In this document: one piece after another, positions 33,468 through 46,579 of the stretch
Position numbering within the stretch: position 1 is the first letter of the stretch
Layout of the letters: each line of letters starts with the position of its first letter
Assembly: GCA_009192285.1 (NCBI GenBank)
Contig: WBVU01000012.1
Span: forward strand, 992,001 to 1,056,000
DNA from: Morchella semilibera
Lineage: Eukaryota; Ascomycota; Pezizomycetes; Pezizales; Morchellaceae
DNA: 64,000 bases
Reading direction: 5' to 3'
Position numbers and translations under genes: made by a program
Notes under the pieces: model-generated
Told to the model about the DNA's origin: nothing
The model's database searches: none
The model's input: only the letters and a program-made list of their open reading frames with translations

Positions 33468-34633
33468 GTACCCTTGCGGTGTCTCAACGAAATCAAGGGT
33501 GCTATGGTGTCTCAGCACTCTTCTGATTGATCCTTTCGCTCCAAGTGGTTCACTTTGCGGATGTTATGTCTAATGACATGTCTATTTTTTTTGTGCGCAC
33601 CTTTTCCACCATTGGATTGATTAAATATGCGTGGAGCCCACCTGAGCAGACACTTCACAAAATGTCCTAGGCATATTATTGGCTGCACGATGACAAAACA
33701 ACAAGACTATCTGCCCTATCCACTCGGCTTTCTGTTCAACTCGGGATCGGGCAGGCCGGGGCAGCTAAAAGACTCGGCAGAATTCTAGAAATGGCCAAAT
33801 CCTTGCCAAGACCTCCAGTTGTGTGCACGAGAGAGATTCTCCCAAATATCTCTTGCACAGGGTGAGGACGCCTTAGCGAGGTAGGAGGTGCCACTGAACA
33901 CACATCATCGCCTGAAAGGCCTAGGTTCTACTATATATATAAGGCTGATACTCGTTTTGGGGTCGTGGAGCCTCCATGCTCCATAGTGATTCTTCTGGTC
34001 CTAACTTTATCTCCTTGCTGCGAGAACCTCAGTCCAGCCTATCATCGTGTTATATTCTACTCTTATCTTTTATAGCTTCATTGCCTGTACTGTCACCTGT
34101 ACCAGGGAACTAGGTTGCTGAGAGTGCCATGGATGGTAATGGAGATTCACTTTGAAATGTACAGCGTCTGACTGGAAGCTAGATTCAGATCGTGGAGGTA
34201 CCCCGGATCAGAGATCTCTGCAGCCCACCATAGTATGTCGCCCCCGGTTCAAAGTATAGGTAGGCCTTGTATCTTGACAAATTAATGACATATAAACAAC
34301 TAGGACCTCACAACGAGTTAAATACGAAAGAGGGTGTCACATGTTCACAGATGCTAGAAGAACGTGAAGGTGGGTTGTCATTCAAAAAATACACTGGGCG
34401 TTTGTAATATGGTATCCAACAGGGGCCGATGCCAGAAAATACGGACTTGAATCATCCCACCTAGAGATTAGGCGCGGGTTCGGTGCTAAAGGTATGAATG
34501 TATCCCTGATATACTACTGATTGTATCGGTAATTGAGTGTTCGGAAATAGGAGAGCGGGATCAGTGTCCCCTCAGCGGAAACCCCACACGTTCTAGCAGA
34601 CTAGAGAGAACTATACGGGTCTCACTCGAAGTA

Positions 34634-37600
34634 ATGCTTTTACTGCTGCCTGGACACGTCAATGCTCAATGTAGCCCCCCAGACTGTGCCCCGGCGGAAG
34701 GATGGGATAACTTTGCCAATAATCTCGGGAGTGATATGGCACCACTACTTGCGCTATTCGGAGAACAGGTCACAAAACAATATATGAGCGAATCACTCGA
34801 CTGGGTAGACAATCTACTGTTTGCTCTTGCACCGTTAGGAATTATCACGGCGATGGTCGCCGCTATAAGGGTGGCTGGTAGTTCATTACTGAAATCGATT
34901 ATTGGAAGGGCCAAAGAAACCTATGGTAATGTGGAGGCTGACTTAATGTCGTCCACCTCCATCGATGTATGTGAGCTGTGGAGCGGGGATGGTGTTGTCC
35001 GGGTCATCGGAAGCCCGGCTCTTCTTCAGCTTGTCTGGGTGCCTGGGAATATCCAAAACGAAGATAAATCTTGTGGTCTCTACAACTTCCGGGAAACGAA
35101 AAGTAGAATTCAATTCTATAACCGGCAACAAACAGCATCTTCATACCGTCTCAGGATGGGAAGGCTCTGGGTGAGGGAGGGGGCATCAGGGGGGGGGCGG
35201 ACACCAGAGGATACGCCGGAACAACAGAAGCAAAATGTGCTAATAGATCAAAATCCTCCGAACGTCTCACTCAATCTCAGTGTCAAGCCACTGCCGCGCG
35301 AGATTTTATTCATTTTCGTCTTCGTCGGCATCATCCTGCAATCTGGCGTTCTGGCATTTGCTGCGATGTCACAATATACTCTACGTCTTCTAAAAAACAA
35401 TTCGACTATTCCCGACTACGCTTTCCCCTTTCTGACTTTAGGAACTCTTTGTTTGGCCTTTGGTGTATTTCTTTGTGCTCATGCTGTTGAGACCAGTACC
35501 TCGGAGCTCAGCTGGGAGGCAAAGTCTGGGGATACCTATGTTCTTTGGCTCCAACAAGGAGGACAGAAAGTAGGGGATCAGCAGTTCGGGGCCTTCGCTC
35601 AGATATCTAAGGGCACAATCTTGACTTCCTACCGTGAAAGGGAACGTATCAATGGTCGGAAGGCGCTAGTAACAGTGGCGGTTGCGGTTACATTTCTGGG
35701 ATTCATTATGCAATTCTTCGCCTTGAGAGCTTCTCACTCTTCTGTTACAGTGATGCAGTTGGGCGCGGTCCTGCTCATGACTATTTTGCGGTCATTTGCC
35801 CATTTGCAGCGACATAAAAAGAACAGAATCAATGCCCCTCAGCAGGTAGAAGGCTTCGAATTGGATTGGCTTGCTAAATATCTCGGGAAAATTGAGAACT
35901 GGGAGGTAGTCATTGACCTAAGTTCCCCACAACATTCATTACCAGCAACAGGGCCTGCGCCACAAACAACTCCACAGCCTGCGCCACCAGCAGTGCAGTC
36001 TGTGCCACTATCAGCACCAGCAGTGACATCTGTGTCCGCAGAAGCCCAAGTACTACCCAACAACCCACAAGATAATAATCAGGGAACCTCCCGCGCCCAG
36101 AATAAGCAGAGTGGCACTATCATATATACCCCGCTTGAGGTTTTAGAGATACGCGCCCGACTAGCCAAGCTATCAGATAAGTGGAAACTGGATCTCAGAG
36201 AGAGCGTGAAACGATTACAGAATGCTATCGAGATGACGATGAGCGATGTACTTTCAAAAATGACTCCCGGGGGTGAGGCGTTCGGGGGTCGGACGGTGTT
36301 CTTGATTGGTTTGTGCCGGTTAGAGTGAAGCGCAGGGGTGAGGAGGAATCTCAGTGCCACCAGATTAAGCTGAGTTTGACAAGGCGGGGAGGTGAGGTTG
36401 CTAGTTGGTCTGATTGGAGGGTAGACGAATATAGGCTGGAGGCAGTCCTTGGTCTCTGGGTTTCTTCGCTCGCACAGGCAGACAGAGAGAGGGGGGAGGA
36501 CGGTAAAATGAACCTGAAGAACATTTGGGTTCTTGGACCAGCAACAGATGCTTATAAGCGAGAACACAGTATTTGGATTCGCCGTACCACTCCCCATGGC
36601 ACTGTCAAGCACTTGACCGAGGGGGTACGGCACTTTGGGTGGACTCCTAAGGAGGAAGGATTGAATGGGCTTGAAAAGGACAATTTCCTTTTTGTGGATA
36701 CAAACCTTACATTGGAGAGAGCCTGTACACAGCAGCTTTATTTTATTTTCCTCAGCAAGCTAGCTTCCAGGTTCCAGACAGTGGGAGGGGAAACGACAAC
36801 GCGTCTTGAAGAAACTACTGTCACGGAGGCTGGTTTGGCAGACTTCAGACTTAAGAATACGAACCTAGCATCGATAGCAACGATCTTCAAAGATTGCGGT
36901 CTCGGAACAATCGAACAGGCCTACTGTTGCATTATTCCGGCTTTTCACAAGGTTCAAAAGCCCCCACCTCCGCGCAGAGACTTTGAAGACGCCCAGAAAA
37001 TGTCATCGACACTAGCTGCAAATGGCGACTGGCAAAGGTCTTTGGACATTGACATGTATGTTAAGAGGGTCCTAGAGTTGGCGGATTTCTCGCGGCACGA
37101 GACACAAGCTGCCGAAGAACGGCTATACAGTCGACTTCATCAGCTAACAAAGAGATTGGCATCCGATATCGCAAGAGCGACTGAATCCGAGAGTCTGCAG
37201 CATCTGGGCCCCATGTGGACTGCCCTAAACTCGAGGTGCAAGCTAATGTCGCCAAATAGGCCTCCCCCCCGCATCGGTCCCGATCTCATGGTCCTATGTC
37301 TCACCCAGCCCAGGGTCAAGGGAGGTGACGATACCGAGGAGCTTGATGAACTAATTTCAAACACAATACAGGCGTTAGACCCGGACGCCTTGCGTGAAAA
37401 TATACTCACTGGGATCAAGGAAGTGACGCGCTCGTCATACGTCGACAGGGAGGCCCAGGAACGATTCAGCAGGTTCGTGTGGGCTGCAACGATGAAACCC
37501 TTCTCTGGTAGCCCCCCACCAGGAGAATCAAGCGACAGGCTTTATCACAACCCAGCATCAAGAGTATTGATTGAAGCTTGCCGACTCACGAAACATATGT

Positions 37601-40600
37601 TTACATCAACCCACTTCAAGGAATACGTTAAGACCGAATCAGCCCGTCTTATGGCAGACACAAGCATCGGGCAAGGAGTTACTAGAGCTGAGATCGACGA
37701 CCACAGTATTCCGATCGATCTTCTATTGATAAGGGGATATCGAACACCGCTTCAGATGGCAGCCGAGCTCGGTAGTAGATCGTATTCTCTCTTTCCGCAA
37801 ATTTGACGACCAGCTCGACTCCGCGGCAGACTGCTACGGAAGGACCGCGCTTCAAGCAGCAGCAGGGGGAGGCCACATGTCCACTGCGGAATCTCTACTC
37901 AGCGCTGGAGCTTCCATACACGCCCCAGCAGCACCCTACTCTGGACGCACGGTACTACAAGCAGCTGCAGAGGGCCAGCACGACGAGATGCTGCATTATC
38001 TTATCCAAAAGGGCGCCGATGTCAACGCAGGTCCAGCTCCAGAGCTTGGCGTGACAGCACTAGAGGCTGCCGCAAAGTGTGGTAATAGAAAAATTGTGGA
38101 ATTGCTTCTTAGGAAAGGAGCCTATGTGAACACATCTCCTTCTACCTATGGACGAACGCCATTACAGGCAGCGGCTGAAGGTGGTCATGTTGAGATCATC
38201 AAGTTGCTTCTGCATGTCAGGCCCGCTGCTCAAATTGGTCGTGATAAGGGCATCGAGTTTTCACATACAAAAGCTGAGATCAACGCCCCACCAGCCACAC
38301 GCGGAGGTCGAAGCGCGCTGCAAGGTGCGGTGGAGAAAGGACACCTTGAATCTGTACAGCTACTTCTGGATAACGGCGCCCATGTCAACGGTCTACCGGC
38401 AGAGGAGTCCGGACGCACCGCACTCCCGATTGCGGCAGGAGCCGGGAGGAAGGATATCGTCGAAATCCTATTGAAAGCAGATGCGGATAAGGATTCCGAG
38501 GTCATCAACATTCATGGGCTATCGGCACTGTATGCGGCAGTGGAAGGCGGTAATCATGAAGTAGTAAAGATACTTTTGGATTCAGGAGTTCAAATAATCG
38601 CGGACTGGACCGAACCAACAACAAACAAAACCATCTTGCAGGCGACAGTGGAAAACGGAAAGGCGGAAATTCTCCGGTCGATATTAACAGCGCAATTTGA
38701 TTTGGAAGCAGCTCTCCACCATGCGCTAAGCAACAATCATATCGATGTCTTTAATGATCTACTCGAAAGAGATCAAGTAGATGTCAATCGAACCCATTCT
38801 GGCATCCCAGCCCTCATAAGTGCTGCAGAGAGGAACCACCTTGAGGTCATTAGGTGGTTGACTGAGAGACATCGCCTAGACGTCAACATCCTCGACAGCA
38901 CCCGCTCAACCGCTCTAGCCGTAGCGGCTAAGGCTGGGTTCGGCGAGATTGTGGAAAGTCTGTTGAAACACAGAAACACTCTTGTTGATCTTGCGGATAA
39001 GGATGGGTGGACGCCACTAATATCTGCAGCCTCAGCAGGTAAGGTCGAGGTGGTTCGGATATTGCTAGCGGGCAAAAGGGTTAACCCGAGGCTTCTGACC
39101 AAGAAGGGGAGCTCTTGTCTTTTGGAGGCAGTGGCGGCTGGGTCTGACGGGGTAGTAGAGATGATCCTGGGCCATCCTTCTTCAGAGGATCTTGTGAACT
39201 GCGCAGATCATGAGGGTATAACCCCACTGATCATGGCTGCGACGAAGGGTCTTGATTCCATCACTCGACGGTTGCTCAAGAGAGAGGGACTCGATATAAA
39301 CCATACAGACAAGAAGGGACAGACAGCCCTCTACCTAGCTTCGAAACACAGGCACGAACGGATTGCATTCAATCTCCTTCAAGAGAAAAGAATTAATCTG
39401 CAAACCTGTAACTTGGTCAATGATTCAGTCTTACTGCAAGCAATAGAAAATCAGAATACCACACTGGTTTCAAGGTTACTGCAAACTGCCGGTGTTGAGC
39501 ATCTACTGAACAAGCCCGGTAACGATGGAAGATTCCCTATCTCGGCCGCTGCGTCTAGCGGAAATATTGAGATCATGGAGCAGTTACTTGGGGAGGAGGG
39601 AATCGGAATTAATGTTAAAGATTCCCAGGGTCACACACCACTTCTGGTCGCGATCAGAGAAAGAAAGCCCGATATCGTAAAGACGCTTCTTTCAAGGAAA
39701 TCAATCGAACTGAACGAAGACATAGCACTATCGATTGAGACATCAGAGGACATCAAGAAGATCCTCCAAGACCATATCCAGAGTGCCAAAGTAGGTCCTA
39801 ACCCTCAGCCGGCATCAACCACCGACTCAGCGCCAAATTTCAAACAAGCATCAGATCCGGGGACACTAGTACCGACCACAGAGCCATCTCCGACCGCCGA
39901 GCCTGCACCAACCGCCGAGCAAGGACAGACTGCCGAGCCAGCGCCGAGCGCCGAGCCAGCACAGATCACCGCGCCGGCACCAACCGCCGAGCCAGTACCT
40001 CTTGCCCGAACAGGACCTAAGGCCAAACCAGACAAACCCAAAGCGGCATTAGCAACACAGCTACTGAGGAACTTACGATGGCCTACTCGGTTTAAACCCC
40101 TGGGTTCCCAAATCCCAGGCTCTAATGCAGACCGGAAGGAGTATACCACCATTCCATCCTCGTCTACAGTACAACATGGCTTGGGTCCAGATGTGAGAAG
40201 GCTATAACCTAACCCTAAGCGCGAAGCAAGACCCCATTTCCGATACAGCGAATAATACCACCAATTCAGCATCGAGTGCGGAGCAAGGTCAGAATGTAGG
40301 AGCAGGGGTAGCCGGGGCTCCGGTCCTGCGTGTAGGGTCGGGCTCAGGCCCTAATGTAGTGGACGAAGCCGCAGATGCAGGTGCGGCCACCAATCTAAAG
40401 CCCAACGCAAAAGAGGACACGGGTGCGGTACCAGACACAGCGCCGGATGGAGAGTTAGCTACTACTACTTCTCTAGGCTCAACTGCTGGCACCCAACATA
40501 TTACTGAGGTGTGTTGCTCAGTGTAGCCTTGTTGTCGCACATACAATGCTAATAGGCATACTCTCTTAGAACATGATTGATGAAGGTTTGGGTGCTAAAT

Positions 40601-40713
40601 CAGAGCCAAATCCATCTTCGCACCTACCTACCAATGGTACGGAACCAGACCTAACTCCTGATCTAGACTTAGACATCAATTTAACCTCAAGTATAACGCT
40701 AATCTCTTTTTAG
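34634..40713 (+). CDS. Membrane-anchored ankyrin-repeat protein gene, two frame breaks
   Basis: Three consecutive frames form one gene. The first (ATG 34634 to 36328) starts with a hydrophobic leader ending NAQC, then GWDNFANNLGSDMAPLLALF and a first membrane segment (61-80), and four more near 222-245, 258-280, 342-360 and 370-390, then a Pro/Ala-rich linker. This N-terminus is found in a known family of large ascomycete ankyrin proteins of unknown function. The second frame (to 37806) continues the conserved middle. The third (from about 37770 to 40207) has about 18 ankyrin repeats and a repetitive PTAEPAP tail. The frame changes in a G5 run at 36284-36288 (one extra G closes it) and near 37775. 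Beyond the TAA at 40205 an open tail continues with an intron (40509-40569, GT..CTAAT..TAG) to a TAG at 40711-40713. Either a recent pseudogene or base errors. Confidence 0.75.
40509..40569 (+). other. Intron in the tail downstream of the ankyrin gene
   Basis: GAG|GTGTGT, TGCTAAT and CTTAG frame a 61-base intron joining QHITE to NMIDEGLG. Its presence suggests the open tail after 40207 is really transcribed and belongs to the ankyrin gene. Confidence 0.55.
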
Positions 40714-41768
40714 GACATGCCTCAACATGGTGAGGGATGAAAATCGGCGTAGTTTATTGAAATCAGACTTCAAGCATGTAACTTAGGACAAAATAACGGC
40801 CCGGGGATGAAGCCTTAGTGAAGAATGTCCCGATGCCATTTAATGAGCGATTGTGGTTTTATTAGCCTTGTGGATACGAGCCATGAACAGTTGTCATATT
40901 CTTTATCCCCTAAAGCATATGTAACAACCCTCTCTCCAATAATGTCCAGCTTCATTAGATAGTAGCTGTAAATCTTTGCTCAGACATATCTCCCTCCAAA
41001 TACTGCCCGGACTGGGTTAGAGGCGACATCACGTACCATATAGAGCGGCGTCATTCTGTTAGTCTATCTTGTAAGTGCTGCGAATTTCGGCTATTGAATT
41101 ATGAGATGCCATTAAACGGCGTATTTGGGTAGTCGCGGACGCCTGTCGTCTTATCGGCAAATTTAGACATTTGATCCCGCCTGGTTGTAGACATTTGAGG
41201 CGATAATGAACCAGGTTTGGGCTTGTGAGTCCAACGATTGTATCCAGTTATGCATATGCTCTATCCTTGGTCGCGGATCCGATAACCTAGAGCTATTCTC
41301 CTAAAAGATGCGCAAAGAGAAACTGCGGGGAGAAGGTACAATGGTAGGCTGTCAAAAATAGCCGGAAATCTTAGATGCAACAAAATTTGTATGGGAATGT
41401 GACTTACACCACAGCCAAAAGAGAAATAACATAAGGGATTTCAATTCTGTGATCCTCTATCCCTTGGACGGATGAAATCGTCAAATTCGCAGCCTGGACC
41501 GTGCACGTACTGAGTTGGGTATATTCGTTGCTCTTAATAACAACCATAGAGCCAATCAAAAATAAATATTAGCTGCCTGCCTAAGCTAATACTACCTCAA
41601 AAAGGCAAGCTGCAAACTTGAAAGCATAATACTATTCCAAGTCTCGGCATTTTTTACATACTCCATTTCCCCGCTCAGCGAGATCCCTAAGATTCACAAC
41701 AACTAAATAAAAAAGGTATACAGGACTCACTCCCCCTCTTCCCCTCCGCGCTCAAGATTCAGCCGCGG
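40714..41768. other. Spacer with dispersed repeat
   Basis: No gene seen. The only structure is the repeat at 41457-41620. The two flanking genes converge here, so it should hold both 3' ends. Confidence 0.6.
41457..41620 (+). repeat. Dispersed repeat (copy 3)
   Basis: TATCCCTTGGACGGATGAAA, GTCAAATTCGCAGCCTGGAC and CGTGCACGTACTGAGTTGGG are followed by about 100 bases matching 32735-32860 on the other strand. The start is the TIR of the MITE at 10781. The right inverted end is not visible. Confidence 0.75.
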
Positions 41769-44700
41769 CTACGTGTAAATACTCTCCGTCCACGCATTCA
41801 CACTCAAACCCTGCTCCGCCATCTTCTCGTCCTGCAAAAACATCAGCGGCATCCACACCAGGTGCCCCCTCACTTCCGCCAACCTCTCCTTCACCTCCCT
41901 AGTGCTCATTGCCTTCTCATCCACAAACAGATGCCCACTCTTGAAGTTCTCCCCGCGCGGCAGGAACTCATCATAGTCCTTCCACGTCTTGATGCTGTCG
42001 TCGGGGTCGCAGTGGAACAGCTCGCGGAAGATCTCCGTGTTTCGTGTGGCGCTACCCGTCCATGTCTCCCAGAGCTCATCGCCGAGTGGGTCCCGCACGA
42101 AGAGGTCCTCTTCGGACCCCTCGTCGTAGGCGTTGGGGGCGCTATCGGGGGAGTCTGGGCTGGGGGGCTGGGCGTTGGGGTCGTTGGAGGCGTCGAGTGT
42201 CTCTGGGGGGAGGAGGCCGAGGTGCTCGCGCCAGAGTTGTCGGCGGAGGGTGGCGGCGAAGCGGGCGGCCGGATAGGAGGTGCCGTCCATGGTGGAGGAG
42301 ATGGTGTGTGTGTCTTCGATGACGAGAGACATCTCGCTGTCGTGGGAGCCTAACTGTGATCGGTCGTTGATGTTGGAGCTGCCGATGATGGCTACCCGGT
42401 CGTCGATGATCATGACCTGCTGATGTTAGCTGACTGTCCGGTAAGTTTGGGAATACTCCATACCTTTGCATGCACGTAAAGCTCCTCGTTGACAAAGTTC
42501 TGCCTCTCGTTTGCGTCGTCGCCCTCCCAAGCCTCGTCAGTGACCTGTCTCTCGCTCAGCATCGCATCTGCAGCTATGCTATCGTGCTCCTCCATATCCT
42601 TCCTCCCCTTCCTCCTCCCCGACCTCTCAAACCTTTCCTTCCGTGCCCGAAGCTCGTTCGTATACTGCTCCCCTTCATCCAAGTCAACACTACTCTCACT
42701 ACTGGTATCATCCCAGCCCCTACCACCCGTCACCCCCTGCTCACCCAGCACATCAGCTGCATGCGCGCGCTGAAGCTCGGAATACTGAATCCCCGCGGCA
42801 GCTTCTCGCTCCTCCAGCTCTTTCGACTTGTGTAGTCGGTCGTAGCTGCGCAGGTTGAAGAAGAAGATGTACTTTTTTGGGTCTACCCCTGCGGCCTCGA
42901 TGCGCGACATGATGGAGTGCTCGCCGCGGCAGATTGATTTGTATTGGTAGTCGATGATGGCCCTGGTTCCTGCGGCGGCGGCGTCTCGAAGGTCACCGGG
43001 GAAGCCAGGGATGGCGGGGATGACGCAGATGACGCGGAATTTACGGCCCTCTTTGGCGGCGCGGAGGACAGCATCGACGACGGCGGCGCCGATGGTGTTT
43101 TGTATGGGTGCTTGTTCTTCGCCGGTTGCGGTGACTGGGGGGAGTGTTAGTTTTAAATAATCCTATGTTTGCTAGTGAGGCGCCCGGGGGGGGGGGGGGT
43201 TACTGAAGAATTGGTTCTCAATGTAGATATAATGCTGAGCATTCCTTATGAGCTCCTTGTACGCATTCGCGATACTCTCCTCCTTCAATATACCGTGGCT
43301 CCAATCGCTAGCACTCCTTACAACCTGCCCTTTACACGTCCCACTCCCGCTCTCCGTTGGTTTGACCGCATCGGCCGTCGGGTGCAAAGGGTGTTTTACA
43401 AACCCTCCGACAGGGAACCGCGGCCGGGAGACGCCAAGAAGGTCGGCTTGGGTGAAGGACAGTTCGAGCCAGGGGTACCGCGGATGGCGTTTGTATTTGT
43501 CCCGCTTGATAAAGTTCCACCGGCCGACAAAGTGTTCGGCGATGTCGTAGACGCAGGGGCCAATGATTCCGAGTGAGACGTCGTGCCAGGGCATGCGGCC
43601 GTAGTCTTTCTTTTCCAATTGGTTCTGGTCCCTTTTGGGAGTTAGTGGCGGACAACTGGGAGGAGACTTTAGGAATCTTCATACCAGTCCTGCACATTCT
43701 GGAAATCCAAAATTCGATTCTGATGACAAGTTAGCAATCGATCGATCAATGTTCCCATGGTGATTCACATTATTAAAGTCCTGCCCAGGCCAAACTTCAT
43801 TGGCGACCCCGCCGGGATGGACGTCTGCCAACGGATGCTGCTTCAAGTCCCATCGCCCAAAACACAAATCCAGTCCGCCCGCAAACGCTAGCTTATGATC
43901 GATGACGATGAACTTTTCGTGATGGGCCTGAAGAAGCTGTTAGCACTTGACACACAGACTGGTAAAAGACTCTCTCCATACCCAATAGAAAGTCATGTCC
44001 GCCGCGTGCTCAAAGGGCGAGTGGTCTGGATGGCGCATAACCACAATGTTTCCATGGCCGGGCGACCCCTTGGGGCACAACATTTCGAGCGCGCTCTTGG
44101 TGTGGGCGCTGTTACACGTCAGGGCCGCGGCGACCTGTTGTGTGCGATCCTGTCAGTGGAAACATCTCTCGAGGCAAGAAAAGCGCAATCACCTCTTTGT
44201 AAACGATGACATATATCTTGACTCCCGCCTCCGCACGACGTTTGAGTATCCTGTCAAGACGCCATTCCTTGTTAAATTGAGGTGGTCGTCGCAGAAACTG
44301 CCACTAGTTAGCTCGAGGGTTCAAGGGCTAGAGTGTGTGTGTGGGAGGGGGCCCTACCAACTCTGGAGACAACCACCAATCCGCAATATATATCACCTCC
44401 TGGGCATTCTCCAACGCTACCGAGACCGCCTACCCCACCACCATCAGCACAATCAATTCCGAGGGGGACCAACCACATGCAGACATGAACTCACCCAAAA
44501 GTAATCCCTCCCATCGATATACCACTTGACCTGGTTCCCCTCCCTCACATCCGCAAAACTCGTGAATCTGTGCGACTCCCTTATGCTATCCCTCTTCTCG
44601 TCGACGCGCTGCTCGTGGGGCTCGTCGTGTCGGTGGTTGGGGTTGACGAGGTTCTTGTACTTTCCGATCCTATGCTTGAGGTGTATCAGTCGCACCTTTG

Positions 44701-44806
44701 CATCGTGGAGGACCTTGATGTGGAGATGACCGTGGAGGTGATGGTGAGTCTTTGAGGGATCGTGGACGTGGTTGGGGTAGTCTTTGACGTATGTAGATGC
44801 AGACAT
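41769..44806 (-). CDS. Phospholipase D (PLD1-like, no PX/PH), nine exons
   Basis: Hydrolyses phosphatidylcholine to phosphatidic acid and choline at membranes. Exons on the minus strand: 44806-44495, 44429-44358, 44297-44193, 44149-43982, 43927-43769, 43719-43685, 43631-43204, 43134-42464 and 42416-41769; together 2598 bases, 865 residues, closing in frame. Landmarks: [12 protein letters not shown] and ADWWLSPEL near the N-terminus, first HKD as [53 protein letters not shown], and the second HKD as [21 protein letters not shown] split by the last intron. Both catalytic His/Lys/Asp sets are present, so it should be active. There is no PX or PH domain as in yeast Spo14, as in the shorter fungal PLD1 group. 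An acidic Ser-rich insert precedes the second HKD. Intron 7 contains G14 at 43186-43199. Confidence 0.93.
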
Positions 44807-46579
44807 TGGGTGTTTAGGATATCAAAGCTTATGGAGTGAATAGAGAGTATTAGATAGATGATGATGATGGGCATTGTGGGGGATTTTATTCACTTTTCTT
44901 GTGATGGTCGTATGTTGTGCCGAGTTCCAGAGAAGCAATCAATCAATCAAGATTGAATCCAAAGGACGCATCTCTGAAAAAAAGTAGCGTAGTGGCCAAT
45001 GACATCATAACTGACGTCGGTTACACAAATCAACCGGAAGCGGGGACTAAACCAGGGCCCTTGTGCAACTCTCCCGGCCCTCATCCCCATGTGTGGGGGA
45101 ATTACCCTCACTGTAGAAACAACAGTGGCCCTCGTGTGATTACCATATATTTTAGACAAGCAATTAAGTAGATAACGGCCGACACAGAAACGTTGTCTGC
45201 GAGTGATGAGCCATGACTACAATGTTTCTGCGATGGTGGTGTTGTTCTTACCCCTTCTTTGACAGCATGTTCCTATTCCGTCTCTGCCGCGATAAACAAT
45301 GGTGGCAGACTACATGTAGCTAGTACAGTGGTGCAGCGCAGGTAAATTATAAACCAGCTCCTTCCCACTCCCGATCCAGAGTATACTCTACCACACCCAC
45401 CTCCTGCAGGGGGGCGAGATCGGAGTGTACAAAGGTACATAGTATGTATCTAGACCCGTGTGTTCAGCGATGGTCTTGCGCGGCGTGGTTTACCAGAGAA
45501 TGGATTAAGAAAGAGAGCCCTCTGACCTAGACACAGAACGTACCAGGTTCGCGGGAAAGGAAATGGCACAGTGGGGAGCATAAAAGACTCTCTACCGCTC
45601 ACTTCCGGGCCCCAAGTGATCACCCACCACAGTACCAGTGATACATGGGTATATGGAGAGGCGCAGGAAACAAGAAGGGGATGAGGGGGAAGCCTAAGGA
45701 AGGAAATCCGGAAAGGCGGCGCCATTAAAAGCCTGATGAGAAGAAAACTTTTTTGCAAATCTCTCTAGGGACATGCGTTAAATTTCCAGTTATTTATTGT
45801 TAAGATATATAGAGATGGATGGATAATTAAGAGTCCTAGAGAGATAGTTGGTAATATTTACATGTAGTGAACTAAACACACACATAGCGTCCCCACCGGC
45901 AAAGGGCAGGACAAACACGTGCCAATACCCGCCATACGTTACGCCCCAGGTTATCTGACGTGCTACATCTGCGATACACTGGTACAGTATCGACATAGTT
46001 TCATTTCCTCAATGAATGGAGTAGAATAGGTAAATTCTCATCACAGCTCATCACTCGGACCTTATAATGCGAGTGATCGTCCATGCCCGCCAGTGCAGGT
46101 GCTGGTACCCCCCACCCCATCCATATAAATACATGTATTGTTGTGTGCCAAATTCTCTCATCTAATTTATAGAATAGATGGAGAGGGGGAAACTGGATGG
46201 GCTCTGTTCTGGGTGCATGGTGCGGTGAAGCTAGCCACCAAATTATGTAGTCGTGGCTGGAAACACCAAAATTTTTTTATGTATTCATAGTGATATCATA
46301 CGGTAAATTGTATAGAAAGGGGACAATCAAATGCGGTGCAGTGAAGTGAATTGAGGTGAGGTGAGTGAGGTAAGGAGGTACATGTACATGTAAGGAGGTC
46401 ACAACCACACATAAGAGGAACCCATCCACCACCAACTGAAAGAGAAGCTTCAATTCACACTCCGGATAATAATAATAATATACGATACTATGCTATATAG
46501 GTATATCTCGCTAACACGCCCGAAAAAGCTCATCCATGATCCTTCCCTCCCCTTCCATTGCACCCTCATGGTCACCGCC
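44807..46579. other. Intergenic region upstream of phospholipase D
   Basis: No gene seen. It holds the promoter side of the phospholipase D gene (both genes around it are on the minus strand) and the 3' end of the EBP gene. TACATGTAC palindromes occur near 46379. Confidence 0.6.

Larger units (their letters stand above)
31584..34633. other. Divergent intergenic region between two ankyrin genes
   Basis: The kinase-ankyrin gene leaves to the left and the membrane-ankyrin gene to the right, so both promoters should lie here. I see no other gene. Repeats found: a foldback end at 31852-31915, a 126-base dispersed repeat at 32735-32860, a partial MITE at 33165-33232 and a near-perfect palindromic MITE at 33325-33467. 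Confidence 0.6.

Noticed and set aside
36313-37806. Middle ankyrin-gene frame as an independent gene
   Set aside because: It starts at GTG and continues directly, in sequence and composition, the frame before it; better seen as one broken gene.
41862-43160. Plus-strand frames rich in Arg/Gly/Val
   Set aside because: Antisense to phospholipase D exons 8 and 9, whose nine-exon model closes exactly.
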